Notes: generated from the letters alone by a model not told the origin. Shown: positions 1 through 11,237, counted from the first letter of the stretch. The stretch is 64,000 bases of DNA from Bidens hawaiensis (GCA_021521415.1 JAIQDT010003861.1:124001-188000), one strand, 5' to 3'. Numbers and translations: made by a program.

Positions 1-508
1 AGTATACTCAATTAAATCACTTTAACATATCATATTTAACGCCTCTTTGGTGAGACTCAATACATTACATGTCACCCTTTTGTTCATGGTAGTGCATAGA
101 TATGACGAAAGTTTATGTTCAACAAGACAACAAATATGTGAGCTTTTAAAGAATTTTCATTTCAGCGCAAGACGCATATTACAAAACTTGGGTATGCTAT
201 AAGGTTTGTTATATAGAACCCACTTATAAAATTGTCTACATGCAAGATACTAAAGTAAATTAAGTAATATCCGGAGAAAGTATGGTTTTTTTTCTTCTAC
301 TGTCAGGCCACTTATTTATGCACTTGGTAGCAGGTCCTCCTTTATAAGCTATTGCCCATTGCCCCATTCGGTAAATTACGTGTTGCACATGTATATGATC
401 ATCAGTTAAGGGTCGGCATCGAAGATGTATTTTTTCTTTATTCTACAAGCTACGCTGTAGTTTTAAGAGATTTCTTGCTAAGTTTTATAACGCTCTAAAT
501 CTCTAATG
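1..508. other. Unassigned AT-rich flank
   Basis: I see no ORF, RNA gene or repeat boundary here that I can support. It lies outside the presumed 5' LTR of copia element A, so it is either older flanking DNA or part of an element whose ends are outside the window. Confidence 0.4.
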
Positions 509-852
509 TGTTGGATCAATTTCTATTTCGGGTCACAAGTCGGTGAACCGGGCCCAAGAGGTTTTAACAAGTCGGTTAAAGTCTAAGGGGTATTTTGAAA
601 GTTTCTTTCATTTCCTTTGTGGCCAAGTTGACATTGTTTGCCAAGTTGAGTGGTTGAGACATAATATATGTTTGGTGCTAAGTTGGGTGACTACTATAAA
701 TGCATCTAAAAAGTTAGCGTTAAATATCACAACAATCATCACCACCATTACAACCAAAGCTATTGTAATTAACTTTTGAAGTATATTTTTCTGTTATAAT
801 ATAACTCGGTTATTTCTAAGTTCTTCGTTAATTATCGTTTATCAATCTTGAA
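509..852 (+). repeat. Presumed 5' LTR of element A
   Basis: The segment starts TGTTGGATC, a common copia LTR start, and ends a few bases before a PBS-like sequence at 854. A TATA-like CTATAAATG lies near 693-701. No second copy of this LTR is in the window, so the limits are inferred; the right end is uncertain by about 10 bases. Confidence 0.5.
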
Positions 853-853
853 T

Positions 854-866
854 TGGTATCATAGCC
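854..866 (+). other. Primer-binding site of element A (initiator Met tRNA type)
   Basis: TGGTATCATAGCC differs by one base from TGGTATCAGAGCC, the usual plant copia PBS complementary to the 3' end of initiator Met tRNA. It would prime minus-strand DNA synthesis. Confidence 0.7.
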
Positions 867-3089
867 TAGTTTAAGAATGCCATAATTAACAATTCAGCCA
901 AAGAAGGTGTTTCGATCGAACATGTTGGTTTGATCCCCGAAGAAGTTGTTGTCGTTGTCGATCGAACAAATTGGTTCGATCTCCCGAATTAGTTTGCTAA
1001 AAAATTACTAAAGCTCTTTGAGTGGGGTTGAATTTTGTTTTATTTCGGTTCGTTCAGCTGTTGCTTTGTTCAAACAAGTGGGTTTGAGTATCCATGTATG
1101 ACTCGTGTCCACCACTGATATAGTCGAAATTATATACAAAATATTATAGCTTTTACTTACACTTTTGAGTTGTTTTAAGTTGGTTTTTATGGAATAATAT
1201 TTCTTATTGGTTCATATTTGGGTTTAAGCGGGGTTTCAAGAGACTATGAACTAAAATTGAGTATTTTTATTTAAACCTGTGGCTAACGAGTGAATATGTT
1301 TCGTATACTACTACTATTAATATTATTATTATTATTAAGAATAAATGAATTTAAATTTGTGCCCGTAACAGTAGGATTTCAATAACTAAGTTATTTTCTT
1401 TGAAATTTTTATTTAATAATAATATGTTGTTATAGGTTTTGCATGAATTATTTGCAACTTGTGCTCCAAGGACCGATGCATAATTAGTGGGCTCTATGGC
1501 ACTATAGTGGGTTAAATGGATGATTGAAGGCCCAAGTGAAAATTGTTTTAACAAACCAATACGTAATTAATAAACCTTGGAAGCCCATATGAAGGTTTGA
1601 AGGAGTGGGAAAGAAGATCAGGGGATTGGCCCTTGTTCAGATTTTACAAGAGTTAATTAGAGAGAAGAGTCGTTGGTTCGAGCTGAGAACATTCGTGTTT
1701 AACACCTATTCAACCAAATATCATTATTCTCGGTTTGAATTTATTATCTTTTTGAATTCATTATTTGAACCTATTTATTTTGTTTTGTTCTTGAGTATGG
1801 TTGTTGGCTAAACCCTTAGAACGTCTAGGCTTATGATGAACTTTTGTTGATTTTGGAATTTGGTTTGGATTATGTTATTGTTTATTGTTTATGATTAAGT
1901 AAGAGGTTTCTTGATTTTTATTCGATGCATATGTGTGCTTAGAATTGTTTGACGAGTTTTTATTGTTTCACAGTTTACTTGCTGATTGTTTCATATGATA
2001 GGATTATGTTAAGTCATCTACCATGTGTTTTTGACTAGTTTGTGGTTGATTTGCAATAAAACCGTATGAAAAATATTAATAAATCAAGTATACTTAAGTG
2101 TGCTGCTAATCTAAATAGCTATAAGGTGATAGATTTTGTGATAGATCTTGGTTAATGAATTGCTAGATTTAGTTTTTCACTGTAAGAAGTCCGTCTAGAT
2201 TTGGTTTATTTGCCTTGTCTATCTAGTCGAGTGATTTATTTAAAATACTTTTTATTTTCGCGCTGTAAGGTAGGATTTATTATAGAGGTACTTGTCATAA
2301 AATAAATTAGCGACCGTAAGAGTCTAATTAAACATGTAATTTTAATAGCTTATTTGGGTTCCATAGGTGTATTCTTGAGAATGGACAAGGGTTATGTTCA
2401 GTTTTCCCTTTAAGTGAATAGTTTAAGATCCCGGTTCCATAACTTAGCATTTTTCTACCATTTGATAATCGACACATTAGAGAAACCAGCCTAGGTGGTT
2501 ACTTCTTATCTCTAAGTTAAATATGAGTTTAAGTCGTCTTTAAGTCATAGTAATTAATTTAATATTAGTTTTTAGTAAAACCCTTCATTTTAAAAATAAA
2601 TAAATAGCCATGTTTGTAGTTGAGTCTAGTTAGCTAGTTAACGTAATTTAAAGAGTCTTGTGGGTTCGATATCCGGACTTACTTAGCTGTACTATAGTCG
2701 ATCGGTTCACTTTCCGATTAATAGTTTTTAGTTAAGTTAAGAGTCTAGATATTACATACTGTCTAGATTAGCATATTCTAGTTATTAATTTTATTACTAC
2801 TTTTAGCACATCCAGTTTTTGACGCCATTGCCGGGGAACTCTTTGCGATTGTGTTATTAGCTTTGATTAGACTTGCTTGATATATACGTGCTATTTGATT
2901 TGTTTTTGTTGTTGAGTCGTAGGAGTCTAAGTAATTTATATTTTGTTTTTCTTTTTGTTTTTCGAGTCTGTTTTGAGTCGTAGGTAGGATAATATAATTT
3001 ATTTTAATTGCTTTAAATTAGTTTAGTTTTTCTTTAATATATTTTTATAACTAATTTTAGCACATCAACCACCGCCGCCAAAAGGGAAA
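867..3089. other. Leader of element A with an old gypsy-like insertion
   Basis: This is non-coding on both strands apart from short chance ORFs. From about 867 to 1130 it is probably the leader of A. A tRNA-Asp-type PBS at 2820-2840 shows that part of the stretch came from a different, Ty3/gypsy-type element, whose left end I could not place. TTTAGCACATC occurs at about 2801 and again at about 3055, so a deletion between short repeats is possible. A small (TTA)n tract lies near 1315-1337. Confidence 0.4.
2820..2840 (+). other. Degenerate tRNA-Asp-type primer-binding site
   Basis: TGACGCCATTGCCGGGGAAC resembles TGGCGCCGTTGCCGGGGA, the PBS complementary to plant tRNA-Asp used by many Athila/Tat gypsy elements, with two visible changes. 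It marks the right end of a former gypsy LTR just upstream, near 2813. Confidence 0.6.
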
Positions 3090-3244
3090 GAGAGCGGGCT
3101 GTCCTTTCATTCAATGTCTAATGTGAACTACAATGAACTATACCGTGGGAGCTATGAGGATGTAAGTAGTCTTAAGAGTTCACAAAGTTTGGGAAACCAT
3201 CAACCCGAGTATCTTTGATGAAGACAAAAATGACATGGCTATGG
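3090..3244 (+). pseudogene. Element A gag, N-terminal fragment
   Basis: One frame reads MNYTVGAMRM, a stop, then VVLRVHKVWETINPS, which matches the N-terminal part of copia Gag (UBN2 / gag-polypeptide type; compare NYTVWAIRM...VWETI). A Trp has become Gly and there is an in-frame TAA. The frame runs up to the solo LTR at 3245 and resumes in phase after 6016 when one copy of the TSD is counted. Confidence 0.6.
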
Positions 3245-6016
3245 TGTGACACCCCACACTTTCACGTTAACACCATTAACCCAAACTCCGGTATCCTACA
3301 CGTCAATACGTCATGCATAATATTTACACGCGTCAATAACGAGTCACACACATGAGTTCTTTAATACGCGTTGGTGATTTATGTCGAATCAGATATACTT
3401 AAATAATTCAGATCAAATTGTTATGTGCTAGATGATTTTATGTGTTACACGATTTAGTACATTATGCTTTCTTAACAAGCTATTAGTTATGACATAAAAA
3501 TAATACCTCAACCATATGTTTATAATATTATCTACACGAAATTACATGCCAAATGTTTATGTGTTTAGTTTGTTGCTTGTTGTGTGAAATTTCGATCAAT
3601 TAAGCGTAACTTATAAGTTTTCGGCTTTTATAAAATAGTAATTATAAAATAACAATGAGGCTTTATTTTTATAAACTTAGGTTAGTGTTGTGGTCGTAAT
3701 GATTCAATTATAATTCTGTTGGTGTTAAAAGGTTCGTTTAAAGCCAAAATTCATTCTAAAAGGGCCATTCTTGTAAATATGATTAAAATAATTATTATAA
3801 AATAACCCAACCCTAATAACCATCCCAAACCATCGACACATCTCTGCTCCATCTCTTTCATGATCCCAAACCCAAAACCCTAATCATCTTCAATTCAATC
3901 TCAATTCTTACAATTGGTGGTGTCTTTGAGTGATTCTTATCATTCCTAACATTAATTGGTAAGTTTCATGTACCAGTTTCATTTTTTTGATGATTTCTTG
4001 ATAAACCCTATATTTGATGATTATGATGTTAATTGATGAATTAGAACCCTAGAAATGTCATAAACATGTTAGGGTTTGAGTTTCGATGACAATAGTTTGC
4101 TGACAGACTCATTCTCGTTTATTGATTGGTCTATAAATCGATGTTGAACAATGATTATTGATCTCTTCTTGACTTTAGGATATAGAATTATGAGTCTAGT
4201 TTCCATAAAGGTAAATTTTGTAATTTTTGGATGAGCTCTGAATACTTTTTAAGATTTTACAAAATCATATGTCAAAGCTGATTCGGGGAGTTATAGTCTT
4301 GTTTGTTTTTCCGACACCACAAGTCCCTAATGAAAAAACCAAATGGGTTGGTTCCACTTCTGGAACTTAGTATTATGAGTTTTGAATACAACCCAATTGG
4401 CCTTGCACAATTTGGATAAATGAGTGAGAGAACCTTGATACTACTTTTTGTTATGCAATCTGCTAAACTGTTGGTATCTATATGAAATGATTGAATTATT
4501 GTGAGTTTTGTATGCTTGCGAAAAAATATATTAAACATATTTTGAGAAACCTAATTCATATATGCTATTGTGGTAAACTCTGTAGAATTATTTCTAAGAT
4601 TTGATTAGTGAATAAATTCTGTTTGTACATGCTATAATCTGTCTTGTAAATTGCTTGATAAAAATTTGAAATATATGACAATTACTTGATGGTTTGATCA
4701 CGATGTGATATGATGCATGATAGAGCAACCTATAACTAGTGATATTAATTACAATCATCGACGAGTCGTCAGGTTAAGTTTGTGTGTGATTCCATACGTG
4801 GGTTTTAGAGTCATGTGCTATTGAACACACTCTCATAGCTTAAACACTTGTACTAGGTAACAATTAATGAGTCAAGTGAATTAATTTGGTTTTAGAAAAG
4901 TCTATTACATGCAAAACCATGTGAGTTCATGATTTTTCCAATTTGTTTTCTAGAGAGAAAACACAAAACTACTTTCATATAATTGTTTTCTGGATTGAAA
5001 ATACAAACACATTTTCCTTACTTATTTTCTGGATTGAAAACACAACTTCTTTCGTATACTTGCTTTATGGATTGAAAACACAAACACATTTTCCTTACTT
5101 CTTTTCTGGATTGAAAGCACAATACATTTTAGTTAGTTGTTTTCTAGTTGGAAAACACAAAACATTTTCCTTACTGGTTTTATGGATTGAAAACAAAACA
5201 TTGACCTATACTTGTTTTTGGGAAGAAAACAAGGACATACTTACTGGTTTTCTGGAGGAAAACACAGTGACTTGTTTTGGATTTATATAGTTTCTTATAT
5301 ATCACAAGTGTATACTATATGCCTTCATATCACTTAAAGTCCTTACATACCTTTAACCGTTAGGTTGGGATCGTGGGTAACTATAAGTAGTGCTACTAGG
5401 TTTGATAAAGCTCACATGCTAAAACTCAACTGGAGGTTGGACGGGTGTAAAGTGTCCTAACATACATGGGTCAATGTTTTGTGATAGACCTGGTAAGAAG
5501 GCATACATACAGTCAGATTCAGTTCAAACGTCTAGTAACTTGTAAATGGTTGGCTACCCCGATACATTTGAAAAATGCTAAATCTACTTATACATACACT
5601 ACTTATGCTACATATACTATTTATACTACTTTTTGCTAAAACTTATGAACTCAACAACCACGTGTTGACCCTTGAGTATTTATTGTTTCCTGGGTTCCTC
5701 ATTGTGCTAAGGATCAGGTTGCATTGCATATGTTAGGAGTCACACTTGTCGCATGAACTTTTGTTTCACATTGTTTACACTGATGGGTTGTGCGTGTTGG
5801 AACAAATTGTTTATTGTTTTTAAACCACTACTTTAACGCTTCCGTGACAGTTTTAACTTGTTTGGTTTGGATTTTGTTTTCTAATGTTTGAATGAGATTT
5901 ATATAAATGTTTTGAATATTTTAAGTTTGGTAGTTTGGTATAACAAATGAGCTAGATCCTGGTATGTCACATGCCTCATGGTAAAACACCATTAGTCGAA
6001 TTTTGAGGGTGTGACA
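3245..6016. mobile_element. Solo LTR 1 (probable Ty3/gypsy), 2,772 bp
   Basis: It begins TGTGACACC and ends GGTGTGACA, a 9-bp terminal inverted match of the TG...CA type. Flanks are TATGG (3240-3244) and TACGA (6017-6021), a decayed 5-bp TSD differing by two transitions. Joining the flanks with one TSD copy keeps the gag frame of element A open through the junction, which supports the limits. There is no internal coding region or PBS, so it is a solo LTR left by LTR-LTR recombination. It contains a short-unit tandem repeat at 4940-5280. Confidence 0.8.
4940..5280 (+). repeat. Tandem array of about nine hairpin-forming units in solo LTR 1
   Basis: Units of roughly 28-40 bp each carry a version of GTTTTCTGGATTGAAAAC, whose ends are complementary (GTTTTC/GAAAAC), followed by a CACAAACATTTTCCTTACTT-like spacer. 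Unit length shrinks towards the right. The array happens to read as an open frame of 115 codons, but its repetitive translation argues against a gene. Confidence 0.8.
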
Positions 6017-7089
6017 TACGACCTTGTTGTTTCAGTTCGTACCAGAAACCTTGATCATGCAAAGTGGAGATCAAGAAACCGTTGAAACTATGTGAGATTC
6101 GATTAATACCGATGCTTAAGTGTCGAACGAGTTAGGGAAACACGTCTTCAAACTGAATTAGATTTCATAGATAACTTTGCGGGCAAGCTATCGAGCATTA
6201 CCTCGAAATTTGTGGCTCTCGGCGAAGTTATAGATGAAGTGAGGCTGGTAAAGAAGTTTCTTAAAAGTCTCCTGAGATCAAAGTATATTAAGATGATTGA
6301 TTCACTTGAGTAAATGTTGGATCTCAATAAATTGGGTTTGAAGATGTTGTAGGTTGACTCCGAGCCTTTGAGGAACGAATCCGAGAGGATTAAATACAAG
6401 GGGTGACCAAGGAAATTTTTATTCGGCAAATATTATTCATCAAGTCATAGAAGTTTTGAATCTAATTCAGGGCGAGGACGAGGACGAGGAGGTCGAGGTC
6501 ATGATCGAGGTCGTTTTAATGATTAAGACTGAACCACTAGTACCGAAAAATGGTCATCAAGTCGAGGGGAAGAAAAGGTGAAGAAAGATAGGTCAAAGAT
6601 TTTATGTTACCGATGTAACCAATTTGGTCACTTTGCATCTGGTTACCCGGACCGAGTTTAAAATGGTCAAGTAGTAAACAAAACCGAAGCCCGTGAAAAT
6701 TTTGATGATGCACTGTATATGCATTAAGTTGTGTTCTTAAATGAAAACCTGATATAAAAAAAATACAAGACCGATCGAGTCGGAGATGATGTATGGTATT
6801 TGCATGACGGGGCAAGTAATCATATGACAGAAAATCCGGTCGTATTTTTTAGAATTAAACGAGAACATAATCGGGAGGGTTAAGTTCGGAGATGGGTCAT
6901 TTGTTTGAATCAATGGAAAAAGCTCAATTTCTTCTAAGGAAAATCAGGTGAACAAGACTTGCTAATCGATATTTATTAAATTTGAGAGTTAAAAAATAAT
7001 ATAATAAGTCTCGGTCAAGCAACGGAGCCCGGATGTGACATTCGGATGAAACACAATCTTTTGACCATTTACGATGAGATCAAGAGGTT
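6017..7089 (+). pseudogene. Element A gag C-terminal part and protease fragment
   Basis: After the solo LTR the text continues as copia Gag: TTLLFQFVPETLIMQSGDQETVE, then a helical stretch, a Gly-Arg-rich segment (about 6465-6520), and the zinc knuckle at 6605-6646 (CYRCNQFGHFASGY, last Cys changed to Tyr). The protease motif at 6794-6827 reads WYLHDGASNHMT, with the catalytic Asp followed by GAS. Several stops (for example after VETM and after SLE) and frame changes are present. The text is cut at 7089 by solo LTR 2. Confidence 0.75.
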
Positions 7090-7541
7090 TGTAAGGCCCC
7101 GTTACCGGTGCCTCACATTTGGACGTTGGATTTACTCATAAACGCAGTTCTAAATATCAGAGTTAATTAAAAACTTTTGCGGAAATAATAAAACTTAGCC
7201 ATTCGTTACAAAACTCTATATTGTGTCTTTAAAACATAACTTAAATTAAAGAAATAAAACATCATAGCAAAATTCTCATATGCCAGCTTCGTCCAACTCT
7301 GCCATGTGTCCTCCTCAAGCTAACTGCCTCATTCTACTCACCTGAGTGCATACTAAAAGTCAGCTACGTTGAGTGAGTTCTAGTTAGTACAATCAATATA
7401 CGATACGTTCTTATATTACATACTTGTCCTTCCTTACTTTCTTTCATACATACGTAAGTATATACTTTCATTCTTCTTTCATAGTTTCTTTCTTTCATAC
7501 TTCATATTTTATCTTTCTTTACATACATACTTATACATTTT

Positions 7542-7796
7542 AAAGAGCCTTTCGCCCTATAACCTCACAGATATTATTAGGGTCTACCACCCTTAAAGAG
7601 CCTTTCGCCCTATAACCTCACATATATTATTAGGGTCTGCCACCCTTAAAGAGCCTTTCGCCCTATAACCTCACAGATATTATTAGGGCCTGCCACCCTT
7701 CTTCATAGATATTATTAGGGTCTGCCACCCTTCTTCGTAGATATTATTAGGGCATGCCACCCTTCTTCACAGATATTATTAGGGTCTGCCACCCTT
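7542..7796. repeat. Two-size tandem array (3 x 53 bp then 3 x 32 bp)
   Basis: Units at 7542-7594, 7595-7647 and 7648-7700 are 53 bp and begin AAAGAGCCTTTCGCCC. Units at 7701-7732, 7733-7764 and 7765-7796 are 32 bp and keep only the second half (ATATTATTAGGG...GCCACCCTT). The short form looks like a deletion derivative that then amplified separately. Confidence 0.92.
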
Positions 7797-8254
7797 TACC
7801 GTCAATTCCTTCATATCATACTTTCCTTTTCATTTATATATTTTACATAATTTCTTTCATTCTCATATTCTATAACGTACATACTTCATACATACAACAT
7901 ATATATAAACAATCACATCATCTAACTATCTCCTGACAGTACATGCAATATCCGAAGATCGTTCATGTATCGTCAAGAATTCTTTTATAACATACACATA
8001 TATCATAATAGGCATACATTTACCACTTAAGGTAAGTGTATTAACTAATCACATCGAGTATGCACACAGCCCAGAAAACATAATAAGGAATGAGGCTAGA
8101 AACTAACCTGAATGCGGTTACGTTCACCGTTTATGGTTATCCCTTTCTTGAGCTGTGCACGACTAACTGTATAACAATTACACGTATCAATTTAACTATC
8201 ACTACCCATATCGTGTTTCTATTTTAATTATTGCCCTCAACGAACGAGGGTCCG

Positions 8255-8324
8255 GGGGCAGTGCCCCTGGCAGCGGGGTTCTAGGGGCGGTAGCCCCTAG
8301 CGGGGTCTAAGGGGCAGAGCCCCT
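8255..8324. repeat. Three adjacent GC-rich hairpins in solo LTR 2
   Basis: GGGGC-AGT-GCCCC (8255-8267), CTAGGGGC-GGTA-GCCCCTAG (8281-8300) and AGGGGC-AGA-GCCCCT (8310-8324) are perfect short stem-loops in a row. GC content is far above the surroundings. Confidence 0.85.
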
Positions 8325-8539
8325 GGCTGGGTTAAGCAGCCAGGTCAGCTTGGAAAAATTTTATTTTCATTACCTGTCTTAACACATTTTCCATTAACAT
8401 TTTAAATTATTTTCTAGGTTGGGCTTATTTTCATAGCCTAAGATAATAGGCCAGTTTGCTTTATGTTAGATATGTGCTTAGTCCAACTGTCCATTATGGT
8501 ACATGGGCCCAACTAGATTTTTGCCCAAAACCCAATAGT

Positions 8540-8725
8540 GAACTGTGTGGCCGAGAACCCAAGACAGAGAACGCTTAGGTTAACCGAGAACTCTCATATT
8601 TGGCCGAGATCCATACTTAACCGAGAACCCGTGTTTTCGGCCGAGAACCCTGACCGAGAACACATGGTCACCGAGAACTCTGACCGAGAACTCTTGGTGA
8701 CTGCATGTTTGACCGAGAACCACAT
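8540..8725. repeat. Cluster of CCGAGAAC motifs in solo LTR 2
   Basis: I count eight exact CCGAGAAC copies with irregular spacing, plus near matches. The open frames seen on both strands here are by-products of the repeat. Confidence 0.8.
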
Positions 8726-9348
8726 GGTTTGACCAAGGATTCTCAAATTTGGCCAAGAACCCCCAGTTCAACTCATTTTCTATCTTTAGTTTCCACCTTG
8801 CCCAGTTTACTTGTCCTATGGTTCAAATCATGAACTTTTAACCCTTTATCATCATCATTCATACCCGTTTTACACCCATTACTATCACAGCCTCAAGATC
8901 TATCCCGTTTTAGGCATAAAGCTTAGACCTTTATAGGTTTAAAACTTCTAGGCTAGATCTAGGGTTCGTCTTTGCCGTATATTTCCATAGGTCCATGAAG
9001 TTTATTAATCGTAAAGTTGGTATTTTTATGAAACATCTAGATCTAATATACTCTAGGGTCAAGTTTCGTGGCCAATCATTCATAAAAATGTAACCTTTAA
9101 TCATATAGAACATACCTTTTGATGTTTCTAGGTTACGACTAGCTTTAGCTATGAGACTTGATCTTCTATTTAGCTTGTATATAGCTTGCACACCAAAGAT
9201 CTATCAATAAAAGGCTTGATTTTGGATCCCGGATCCTTGCTCTTGCTTGCGGCCGAAAATGGAAAGGTTGGGTGTGTGTGTTTTAGGTGTAGAGAGAGAA
9301 TAAGATGGATAAGATGGATGGAAATGGAAAGATTTAGGGTTTAAGGGG

Positions 9349-9356
9349 TATTTATA
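9349..9356 (-). promoter_or_regulatory. Putative LTR TATA box (minus strand)
   Basis: TATAAATA on the minus strand, followed by a CT-rich tract ending near a CATTTTCGGCCGCAAG sequence. This is typical of a retrotransposon U3/R boundary. It is the main reason for orienting solo LTR 2 to the minus strand. Confidence 0.5.
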
Positions 9357-9442
9357 CTCCCTTAAACCCATGGAACTAAGGCCTATCTTTTCTTTCTAAT
9401 CCATGATTAATCCCTCTAATCTAGCCTACTTATCTCTCCCCC

Positions 9443-9473
9443 TATTATTATTATTATTATTATTATTATTTTA
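9443..9473. repeat. (ATT)n microsatellite
   Basis: About ten ATT repeats, inside solo LTR 2 close to its right end. Confidence 0.9.
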
Positions 9474-9551
9474 TTTACCATCTTAAGTAAACTTGTCCAC
9501 CGTAAGAGATAATATATAAAATATTATTTATTTAAATTTTGGGATGGTACA

Positions 9552-10435
9552 AGGTTACTCATGAAGGTTACGAGATCCACAAAAAAACGACTATATAAAA
9601 TACGAATGAAGATTGGCGGTCCAGTGTGTTACACTAATAGATCCAAGATGATGCATGGAGTTGGCATGCAAGGCTCGGGCACATAAATTTTGAGTTAATG
9701 AAATCGATGGCTAAGAAGGAACTAGTACAAGGTTTATCTCATGTTGAACACGGAAATCAATTGTGTGAATCGTGTTTGGTAAGTAAACAAACGAGGCGTT
9801 CGTTTCCGACCACAGCCTTGTTTAGAGAAACCCAACCTTTGGAGTAGTTTCATAGGGATTTATGCGGTCGAAGAACCTCATCCACTATCTCTAGTAATAC
9901 GTATGTGTATAGATAATTACTCACGATATATGTGAACATTCTTATTGATAGAAAATGGTGAAGCGGTTAAAAGTATTAAGAGGCTTTCGGCCATAATCGA
10001 GACCAATGCAGGTTTGCAAATAAAAAATCTCCGAACCGATAGGGGAGGAGAATTCACTTCACGTGATTTCAATTGGTTCAGCGATGAAAGTGGAATTATT
10101 CGGCATTTAACTGCCTTATACATACCATAACAAAATGACTTGGTAGAAAGATGAAACTGAACTTTATTTGGGATGGTGCAGAGTATTCTAAAGGCGATGC
10201 AGGCACCAAATTATATGTGCGAAAAGTGGTAAGAAACTCAAATATTTTAATTAATCGGGCTCCCACCCAAGCCCTAGTTGTCAAACGCCCCATGAACGTT
10301 CCAAAAAAAGAAACCTATTATTGATCACGTTCGAGTATTTTGGTGCATGGCGTATGCAAAAGTTGCTAGTGTACATCTAAAGAAGCTTTATGACTGGTTA
10401 TGAAAATTTATGTATCTCGGGTCGGAGACGGGTTC
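9552..10435 (+). pseudogene. Element A integrase fragment
   Basis: The pol text resumes after solo LTR 2. It reads WHARLGHINFELMKSM...LCESCLVSKQTRRSF (GAG-pre-integrase, HHCC-type zinc site), then DNYSRY near the first catalytic Asp, RTDRGGEFTS around the second Asp (about 10030-10065), and QNDLVER carrying the Glu (about 10130-10150). Near 10330-10430 it resembles the integrase C-terminal text (WCMAYAKV...HLKKLYD...YLGSETGSK). Stops and frame changes are frequent. It ends at about 10435, where the sequence turns into an unrelated segment. Confidence 0.75.
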
Positions 10436-10879
10436 AAAAGTAGGGCCGACCATTTACCACGGCGAAAAGTTTGACGGACCTAGGCCCGGCTACCCGGTAG
10501 GCCCAGAAATATTAAAATTATATATTTTATATATAAATTGTTTTTCATCTTTCTTTTAACAAGGTCCAATTACAATTTTCAATTGCCCAAATATGAAAGC
10601 CCATAAACCATTTACAATTTTGTTTACCAGGTTATGAATTAGGAGGCCAGGAGGCACGACGTTAACGTACGACGTACTCATCCTCAGATCAGACATAATA
10701 TTGAAAGTTTAAAACCCTTAAACCACCGCCGTGACCGGTCCGTCGGCGTCCACGGTCCACTCTAGCCAGCCACAGCGCCGCTACGCGGCTTCTTTGGTCT
10801 CTTGGCTCCCCCCGAGGCCCCGAAAGTACGATGCTGCAAGGAGTTATTGAGTTGATGTTTGGTACTTGTTAGAATTTAG
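10436..10879. other. Unclassified segment with a GC-rich right half
   Basis: It lies between the end of the element A integrase and the first sequence alignable with element E. The left end contains AGGGCCGACC and CCTAGGCCCGGCTACCCGG. The right half (10660-10830) is rich in CCG/CGG and ends CCCCCCGAGGCCCCGAAAG. No long ORF is present. It could be a DNA-transposon fragment or a captured gene 5' end; I cannot decide. Confidence 0.3.
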
Positions 10880-10956
10880 ATTATATGATTAAGGTTTAGA
10901 GATTGAAACAAAGTCATATCCCACGTTGATGATGGCATTACCCGATAATATTTTTC
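10880..10956 (+). pseudogene. Element E gag, first fragment
   Basis: TTAGAGATTGAAAC...GATGGCATTACCCGA aligns with the reverse complement of element G gag at about 23775-23855. It stops at TTTTC (10952-10956), the TSD of element G, and resumes at 25671. Element E is therefore the host into which G inserted. The 5' LTR of E was not found. Confidence 0.7.
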
Positions 10957-11047
10957 TGTTTGTTCCTCTGTTAATCTTAACAACAGATCTCAGATTTGAT
11001 CTATAATTAACCTAGAAGGGATCTAGCTCATTATCACGTTTGATTGT

Positions 11048-11052
<5 letters not shown>

Positions 11053-11100
<48 letters not shown>
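11053..11100. repeat. (TA)n microsatellite inside the G 3' LTR
   Basis: About 24 TA units. The other LTR has only a short TATATATA at this point, so the expansion happened after insertion. Confidence 0.95.
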
Positions 11101-11103
<3 letters not shown>

Positions 11104-11237
11104 TTGTATCTATGTAAGCGATTAATAATATTAGTATGAGGATGAAGTTTGAGAGAGAATTGGACAGCAATTCGTTAAAGTTAAACTCAAAACTTAAATT
11201 AACAGTGAACATTGTTCACTATATATAGAAGATAGAC

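Larger units (their letters stand above)
7090..9551 (-). mobile_element. Solo LTR 2 (probable Ty3/gypsy), 2,462 bp, exact TSD AGGTT
   Basis: On the plus strand it starts TGTAAGGCCCC and ends GGTACA, flanked by AGGTT at 7085-7089 and 9552-9556. The only good core promoter signal is on the minus strand (TATAAATA at 9349-9356) followed by a pyrimidine-rich leader-like stretch, so the LTR probably reads right to left. It carries three notable repeat systems: GC-rich hairpins at 8255-8324, CCGAGAAC copies at about 8540-8725, and a 53/32-bp tandem array at 7542-7796. No PBS, PPT or coding region is attached. Confidence 0.88.
509..10435 (+). mobile_element. Element A: decayed Ty1/copia retrotransposon, split by later insertions
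   Basis: This is the oldest recognisable element. A presumed 5' LTR and an initiator-Met-type PBS are followed by gag fragments, a CCHC knuckle, a protease motif, a GAG-pre-integrase segment and an integrase core, in copia order. The parts are separated by two solo LTRs (3245-6016 and 7090-9551) and by an older degenerate segment in the leader (about 1130-3060). Removing each solo LTR plus one TSD copy rejoins the coding text in phase. The RT/RNase H half and the 3' LTR are not seen before 10.44 kb; they may lie beyond the window or be deleted. Every coding part has stops, so the element is dead. Confidence 0.7.

Noticed and set aside
543..779. 78-codon ORF at the left edge
   Set aside because: It lies within the presumed 5' LTR of element A and has no recognisable domain.
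4943..5290. 115-codon open frame in solo LTR 1
   Set aside because: The protein is only the translation of the GTTTTCTGGATTGAAAAC tandem array; there is no start context or homology.
7542..7796. Regular direct repeats that might suggest a CRISPR array
   Set aside because: The units are contiguous with no unique spacers, in a plant LTR.
8538..8771. Overlapping ORFs on both strands
   Set aside because: They arise from the CCGAGAAC motif cluster within a solo LTR.
10660..10860. First exon of a host gene
   Set aside because: Codon-like GC-rich text is present, but the only ATG frame (about 10830) stops after 13 codons and no splice donor or homology could be shown.
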